Of a stretch of DNA of 33,127 bases, positions 29,380 through 33,127 are shown piece by piece. The position numbers and the translations under genes are program-made. The notes under the pieces were generated by a model. The model did no database searches, was not told the DNA's origin, and saw only the letters and a list, made by a program, of their open reading frames with translations. Each line of letters starts with the position of its first letter. The first letter of the stretch is position 1. The stretch lies in the IMG/VR virus record IMGVR_UViG_3300032240_001991, positions 1-33,127 of that record; one strand, 5' to 3'. The stretch is from a virus.

Positions 29380-30844
29380 TTGTACTATAATCATACTTGA
29401 CGAAGTTAATGTTAAGATCACTAACTTAGATCTTGACACTCGTAAAGCATTGGTTAAAAAATTTAAACTAGAAGATCCTACCGCTCGATTTAGGCCTTCT
29501 TATAAATTAGGAAGATGGGATGGCTCTGTTAGTTTCTTTAATATTGGAGGAACTACATACTTCAATATGCTTGAAAAAATATTGGCAGAATTAGAAAATA
29601 GAAATTATGAAATCAATGTAGACGATCGTCGCAATAGTCCTCAATTAGAATTTGATAGAATTACTGAAGATTTTTGGGGTGAAAAATGTTGGCCAAAAGG
29701 TCATCGATTTGAAGGACACCCTATTAGATTGAGAGACGACCAAGTTGAAGTCGTTAACAACTTTCTTGCCAATCCACAAAGTTTGCAGGAAGTTGCTACC
29801 GGTGCTGGTAAAACTATTATGACTGCAACTTTATCAAAAATTTGCGAAAAATACGGAAGAACTATTACAATCGTACCTAATAAAAGCCTAGTTGAACAGA
29901 CAGAAGAAGACTTTATTAATGTAGGATTGGATGTAGGTGTTTACTACGGAAATAGAAAGGATCTTAATAAAACACATACTATTTGTACGTGGCAAAGCCT
30001 TAACATCTTAGATAAAAAATCATTTGATAATGATTCAGAAATTTTAACACTAGCAGAATTTCTAGAAGGCGTTGGCACAGTAATCGTTGACGAAGTACAT
30101 ATGGCTAAAGCTGATGTACTCAAGAAACTTTTAACAAATAATCTTGCAAATGCACCTATTCGTTGGGGACTAACTGGCACTATTCCAAAGGAAGAAATTA
30201 ATTTTGAAAACATTCGCGTATCGATTGGCGACGTAGTTGGTCGTGTTAGTGCACATGAATTACAACAAAAAGGAATACTTAGCCAGTGTCATGTGAATAT
30301 TATTCAGACAGGCGAATGGAAGGAATTTCGTAGCTATGCTGAAGAATTAAAGTATCTTGTAACAAATTCTGAAAGAATAGAGTTTGTTTCTAAGAAAATT
30401 TCGGCAATATCTAACACAGGTAATACACTTATTTTGGTTGATAGAATTGAGTGCGGTCAAATGCTAAAAGACAGTTTAACAAAACTTACAGGAAACGAAG
30501 TAGCATTTGTTTCTGGTGCAGTTAAAACTAAAGACCGTAAAGAAGAATACGACGAAGTATCAACTAGCTCTAATAAAATTATTGTAGCAACTTACGGCGT
30601 AGCTGCTGTTGGTATTAATATACCTCGTATTTTTAACCTTGTTCTCATTGAACCCGGAAAAAGCTTTGTTCGTGTTATACAAAGTATTGGGCGCGGAATA
30701 AGAAAAGCAGAAGATAAAGATTTTGTGCAAATTTGGGACATAACCGCAGCTTGTAAGTTTGCTAAACGACACTTAACTGAAAGAAAGAAATTTTATAAAG
30801 ACGCACAATATCCATTTACAATAGAAAAGGTACAATATCAATAA
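29372..30844 (+). CDS. uvsW: UvsW-like DNA/RNA helicase (superfamily 2)
   Basis: 490 residues from a TTG codon with CAGGAG 7 nt upstream; no ATG lies near the N-terminus, so the TTG is a good start. Motifs: an N-terminal DNA-binding domain, Q-motif-like R-D-D-Q, Walker A A-T-G-A-G-K-T (142-148), Walker B V-D-E-V-H (239-243), motif III L-T-G-T (267-270) and motif VI Q-S-I-G-R-G-I-R-K (437-445). In T4, UvsW unwinds R-loops and branched DNA, shutting off origin replication and promoting recombination-dependent replication. It overlaps the gene before by 8 nt and the gene after by one base. Confidence 0.93.
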   Translation: MANCTIIILDEVNVKITNLDLDTRKALVKKFKLEDPTARFRPSYKLGRWDGSVSFFNIGGTTYFNMLEKILAELENRNYEINVDDRRNSPQLEFDRITEDFWGEKCWPKGHRFEGHPIRLRDDQVEVVNNFLANPQSLQEVATGAGKTIMTATLSKICEKYGRTITIVPNKSLVEQTEEDFINVGLDVGVYYGNRKDLNKTHTICTWQSLNILDKKSFDNDSEILTLAEFLEGVGTVIVDEVHMAKADVLKKLLTNNLANAPIRWGLTGTIPKEEINFENIRVSIGDVVGRVSAHELQQKGILSQCHVNIIQTGEWKEFRSYAEELKYLVTNSERIEFVSKKISAISNTGNTLILVDRIECGQMLKDSLTKLTGNEVAFVSGAVKTKDRKEEYDEVSTSSNKIIVATYGVAAVGINIPRIFNLVLIEPGKSFVRVIQSIGRGIRKAEDKDFVQIWDITAACKFAKRHLTERKKFYKDAQYPFTIEKVQYQ

Positions 30845-31347
30845 TGCAAATTTTAACTTTAGAAAATCAGACTTTTTATCTAAATGATCTACCAGAAGAG
30901 GTAGACGATGATATGAGATTTTCGGTATTAGATAATAGCGATCCGTCTAACACTGATTACTTTTTTATCCCTTTAATTTTTCTAGAAAGTTTTACAGCAC
31001 CTGCCGCTGTGCTACAAATTGGTTCTTATGAATTGACAATGCCGCTTGATTGGTGTGCATTGGTTGGGGATCCAGAGTGTTCAGAAATGGAAGTATTACC
31101 ATTAACTAGTTTAAATGATCGAGGATTTAAGGTTTTTTGTTTTAATCCTCTTTCATCTTTTAGACCGTCATTCTTAGACATTGATATTATTAATGTATAC
31201 CAAGAAGTTAAATGGTATTTTCCAAAGGTTAAACCTGGTCAATTACTAACTACTCCCTTACATAGCGGTCCTTCTCCAATCTGCACTTATTTTGTAAAAG
31301 AGATTAGCCGTCAAAGCGAGCTTGTTGATTATACTAAGTGTTGGTGA
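30844..31347 (+). CDS. Conserved phage protein of unknown function after uvsW
   Basis: 167 residues, no function known. It appears to be a compact globular, beta-rich protein: an N-terminal acidic segment (LPEEVDDDMRF), F-F-I-P-L-I-F-L-E, M-P-L-D-W-C-A-L-V-G-D-P-E, an L-P-L-T-S-L-N-D-R-G-F turn, F-N-P-L-S-S-F-R-P and a W-Y-F-P-K-V-K-P-G-Q-L-L strand. Related proteins occur in marine T4-like phages, usually annotated as hypothetical. It overlaps uvsW by one base and probably belongs to replication-associated expression. No membrane segment or signal peptide is visible. Confidence 0.65.
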   Translation: MQILTLENQTFYLNDLPEEVDDDMRFSVLDNSDPSNTDYFFIPLIFLESFTAPAAVLQIGSYELTMPLDWCALVGDPECSEMEVLPLTSLNDRGFKVFCFNPLSSFRPSFLDIDIINVYQEVKWYFPKVKPGQLLTTPLHSGPSPICTYFVKEISRQSELVDYTKCW

Positions 31348-31350
31348 TTT

Positions 31351-31596
31351 ATGGGGACATTAAATCCAGGAGCAACATACATATACGAAAACGACGGTAA
31401 CAGGATCTATGCTAGGGAAGCAGGATCATTGCATAGGGTATGTATTGGTGTAAATTTTATTGAAGCACAACGCTTTAAAGAAGAAATGAAGATTTGGGAA
31501 AAAATTATTGAAGATGCTAAAACAGATCCTACTTTACAAGAAGAGCTAGATCGTGTTAAAGTAACGTATTATCTGAGAAAAGAAAATGGCACTTGA
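31351..31596 (+). CDS. Small conserved phage protein
   Basis: 81 residues, M-G-T-L-N-P-G-A-T-Y-I-Y-E-N-D-G-N-R-I at the start, then a helical C-terminal half (EAQRFKEEMKIWEKIIEDAKTD, LQEELDRVKVTYYLRKENG). Close relatives with the MGTLNP-ATYIYE opening are common in marine myoviruses. Its function is unknown. It starts 3 nt after the preceding stop and overlaps the next gene by 11 nt. The tight spacing keeps it within the uvsX-uvsW operon. Confidence 0.65.
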   Translation: MGTLNPGATYIYENDGNRIYAREAGSLHRVCIGVNFIEAQRFKEEMKIWEKIIEDAKTDPTLQEELDRVKVTYYLRKENGT

Positions 31597-32041
31597 TATT
31601 AAAAGAGAACTTGCTGCTGTAGATTTAAGAAACTATAATTTCTTTAATAGCCTTACAGACGAAGAAAAGAAATCCTTTAGTCCTTACGTATTGATGAGAT
31701 ATACTAGTAATGTTCAAGGAGATAGCGACATTCAAGAATGGTTCGTTGAAATGACTAACGAGTTAGTCAATAAAGACCATTGGACGTTAAGTAAAAACCA
31801 TAAAGGACTGTTATGGAAATTATTTGCTAGTACAGGAGCAGGAGTAAAATGTTTTCACCCTTATCTTGCTCAGGGTAAAAAAGCCAAAGTAGATAAGATA
31901 GAAAAACTTATAGCAGAACTTAACCCTGCTATGAAAATGAATGAAGTTAAGTTACTAGCTTCTATGATGACTAAGCAAGACATAAAGGAACTGTTTGATA
32001 ATTTAGGGTTTGATAAAAAGCAGAGAAAGGATTATGAATGA
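31586..32041 (+). CDS. Helical replication-operon protein, possibly gp62-like clamp-loader subunit
   Basis: 151 residues, mostly helical. Segments: L-D-I-K-R-E-L-A-A-V-D at the start, S-F-S-P-Y-V-L-M-R-Y-T-S-N, N-E-L-V-N-K-D-H-W, N-H-K-G-L-L-W-K-L-F-A-S-T-G-A-G and a basic C-terminal helix (IKELFDNLGFDKKQRKDYE). The size, layout and context recall the small clamp-loader subunit (T4 gp62, 187 residues; phage clamp A family), which with gp44 opens the gp45 sliding clamp. No catalytic motif exists in that family, so the call is by shape only, and gp44 is not in the window. Overlaps on both sides keep it in the operon. Confidence 0.55.
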   Translation: MALDIKRELAAVDLRNYNFFNSLTDEEKKSFSPYVLMRYTSNVQGDSDIQEWFVEMTNELVNKDHWTLSKNHKGLLWKLFASTGAGVKCFHPYLAQGKKAKVDKIEKLIAELNPAMKMNEVKLLASMMTKQDIKELFDNLGFDKKQRKDYE

Positions 32042-32234
32042 ACCGCAGGATGTCTGTGAATGTTACCAATGCATCTTAGATAATAATTTAACACAAAATG
32101 GATGGCCGCTATATTTGGTCAAATTTATCTTATGTACAGAATGTGGTAATAAACGTTGTCCAAAAGCAACAGATCATAGGCATAAGTGCACCGGAAGTAA
32201 CGAGACCGGCCAACCAGGAAGTCGATTTCAATGA
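32034..32234 (+). CDS. Small zinc-binding protein
   Basis: 66 residues from the ATG with AGAAAGGA 3 nt upstream; an in-frame TTG at 32010 would extend it by 8 residues and is less likely. Cys/His residues: C-E-C-Y-Q-C near the N-terminus, then C-T-E-C-G-N-K-R-C-P-K-A-T-D-H-R-H-K-C, a compact zinc-binding pattern, followed by a C-terminal S-N-E-T-G-Q-P-G-S motif. Small proteins of this pattern are widespread in T4-like marine phages, role unknown. It overlaps the gene before by 8 nt and the gene after by 4 nt (ATGA). Confidence 0.7.
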   Translation: MNEPQDVCECYQCILDNNLTQNGWPLYLVKFILCTECGNKRCPKATDHRHKCTGSNETGQPGSRFQ

Positions 32235-32926
32235 TTGATTTAGTAGAACAACCGTTTAATTGCGTACATTGCGGAAAGAGTTTTATGAAAGAAAAAACTC
32301 TTGTGGCTCATATGTGCGAAAATAAAAGACGCGCTTTACAAAAGGATGAAAAGCGTGTTCAGGCTGGATTCATGGCCTACAATCGTTTCTATCAATTAAC
32401 ACAAAATGCTAAAAAAGCTAAGACTTATGACGATTTTTGTAAGAGTTCTTACTATAATGCATTTGTTAAGTTTGGTAGCTTTATTAATAACGTTAATCCA
32501 TTATACCCTGATAAGTTCATTGACTTTGTTATTAAAAGTGGTGTAAAATTGGACCATTGGTGTAGAGACGAACTTTACGAAAAGTATCTTTACGAAACAA
32601 TCAAAGTTGAACCGGTAGAATCTGCTGTGCAAAGAAGTCTGCAAACAATGATGGACTGGGGTGACATCAGTCAAGCACAGTTTAATCATTATTTTAGATA
32701 TGTAAATCATAATCGCGCTGTCCATGATATACTTAATGGAAAAATTAGTCCTTGGTTAATACTTAATACTAAGAGCGGCAAAGATATGGTATCAGGCTTC
32801 AACGACGAGCAGCTAAACTTAATTGCACCAGCATTTGATGTATCATATTGGCTTAAAAAATTTAAAGATCGAGTTGACGATGTTACGCTTGTCAAAGAAA
32901 TCTGTAAAGAAGCAGGCATCAAATGA
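32231..32926 (+). CDS. Conserved phage protein with N-terminal C2H2 zinc finger
   Basis: 231 residues. The first ~35 residues carry a classic zinc finger, F-N-C-V-H-C-G-K-S-F-M-K-E-K-T-L-V-A-H-M-C, with C-x2-C and H/C ligands. The rest is helical, with F-M-A-Y-N-R-F-Y-Q-L, Y-Y-N-A-F-V-K-F-G-S-F-I, K-L-D-H-W-C-R-D-E-L-Y and P-W-L-I-L-N segments. I recognise this layout from cyanophage-type genomes, where it is a conserved hypothetical protein in the replication region. DNA or RNA binding by the finger is plausible. ATGA overlap with the genes on both sides. No known enzymatic motif. Confidence 0.72.
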   Translation: MIDLVEQPFNCVHCGKSFMKEKTLVAHMCENKRRALQKDEKRVQAGFMAYNRFYQLTQNAKKAKTYDDFCKSSYYNAFVKFGSFINNVNPLYPDKFIDFVIKSGVKLDHWCRDELYEKYLYETIKVEPVESAVQRSLQTMMDWGDISQAQFNHYFRYVNHNRAVHDILNGKISPWLILNTKSGKDMVSGFNDEQLNLIAPAFDVSYWLKKFKDRVDDVTLVKEICKEAGIK

Positions 32927-33127
32927 CTAAAGTAAGTTGTGACGTTGACATTGATTTTGCAAATCGAGATGATATTTTAAATAAATTACAATATATATCA
33001 GCATATCGTGTTGAAAGAGGCGAAGGAAAACGGCATAATACTGGCGTATATATGCACAAAATTCCTTTTAATCCAATAACTAATACCGCAAGCATTGAAT
33101 ACGAAGAAGCAGAAGGCCGCGGTTATT
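32923..33127 (+). CDS. Pol III-alpha-like (C-family polymerase palm) fragment protein, 3' end missing
   Basis: 68 codons are visible before the window ends. Near the N-terminus C-D-V-D-I-D-F-A-N-R resembles the P-D-I-D-I-D-F catalytic acidic motif of bacterial DNA polymerase III alpha. About 25 residues later, K-R-H-N-T-G-V-Y-M-H-K-I-P-F-N-P-I-T and the following Y-E-E-A-E-G-R-G-Y resemble the R-H-x-S-x-H-A-A-G-V / PLT / E..GL region of the same enzyme. T4-likes replicate with a B-family polymerase, so a short C-family relic is unexpected. The similarity is read by eye and short. ATGA overlap with the preceding gene. Confidence 0.5.
   Translation, partial: MTKVSCDVDIDFANRDDILNKLQYISAYRVERGEGKRHNTGVYMHKIPFNPITNTASIEYEEAEGRGY

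Noticed and set aside
1-33127. tRNA genes
   Set aside because: No cloverleaf with a GTTCGA-type T-loop was seen on either strand by eye; a tRNA search program would be decisive.

Overview
This window is a piece of a T4-like (Straboviridae/Kyanoviridae-type) contractile-tailed phage genome. It is recognisable from neck proteins gp13, gp14 and gp15, tail sheath gp18, tail tube gp19, a gp54-like tube/baseplate protein, head-completion nuclease gp4, terminase gp16 and gp17, ssDNA-binding gp32, and UvsX, UvsY and UvsW. T4-type late promoter octamers (TATAAATA and variants) recur in front of the structural genes. The AT-rich composition, collagen-like fibre, tandem 2OG-Fe(II) oxygenases, Cys-rich small proteins and several gene families I remember from marine cyanophage/pelagiphage-like genomes suggest a marine host. 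No photosynthesis gene or tRNA is present to fix the host.

Layout. (1) 1-3044, plus strand: the 3' end of a collagen-like tail fibre with a C-terminal peptidase-S74-type chaperone, a polyglycine adhesin-like protein, two tandem glutaredoxin-like paralogues and a family-25 glycosyltransferase. (2) 3055-7928, minus strand: a tightly overlapping seven-gene auxiliary operon driven by a late promoter at 7953-7960. It encodes two 2OG-Fe(II) oxygenases, a sulfotransferase, a methyltransferase, an NDP-forming acyl-CoA-synthetase alpha-like protein, a GNAT acetyltransferase and an unknown. (3) 7986-11622, minus strand: a DnaJ-type zinc-finger protein, gp14, gp15 and a Nudix hydrolase. (4) 11669-25306, mostly plus strand: gp13, dNMP kinase, an antisense HNH-like gene, an unusually large gp18, gp19, gp54-like, gp4, gp16, two unknowns linked by an A9 slippery tract, gp17 and a large unknown. 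(5) 25427-33127, plus strand: a recombination/replication operon from gp32 through UvsX, UvsY and UvsW to small zinc proteins and the 5' end of a Pol III-alpha-like fragment.

The genes cover neck/tail assembly, DNA packaging and recombination-dependent replication. The minus-strand auxiliary operon looks like a late-expressed small-molecule, glycan or protein modification pathway, placed next to host-recognition genes. Neck genes 13 and 14/15 are split onto opposite strands by back-to-back late promoters.

Points I find most interesting: the acyl-CoA synthetase-like/GNAT gene pair resembling a split Pat-type acyltransferase inside the seven-gene operon; a likely -1 frameshift at A9 joining two open frames; late promoters placed so that several transcripts would start at or within 2 nt of the ATG (leaderless); a late promoter overlapping a terminator before gp32; capsid-targeting-like N-termini; WNG-type modules shared by gp14, gp15 and gp18; and a helicase-neighbour protein with a HARP-like stretch beside UvsW. 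All functional assignments are from reading the sequence and remembered family features; no database search was run.
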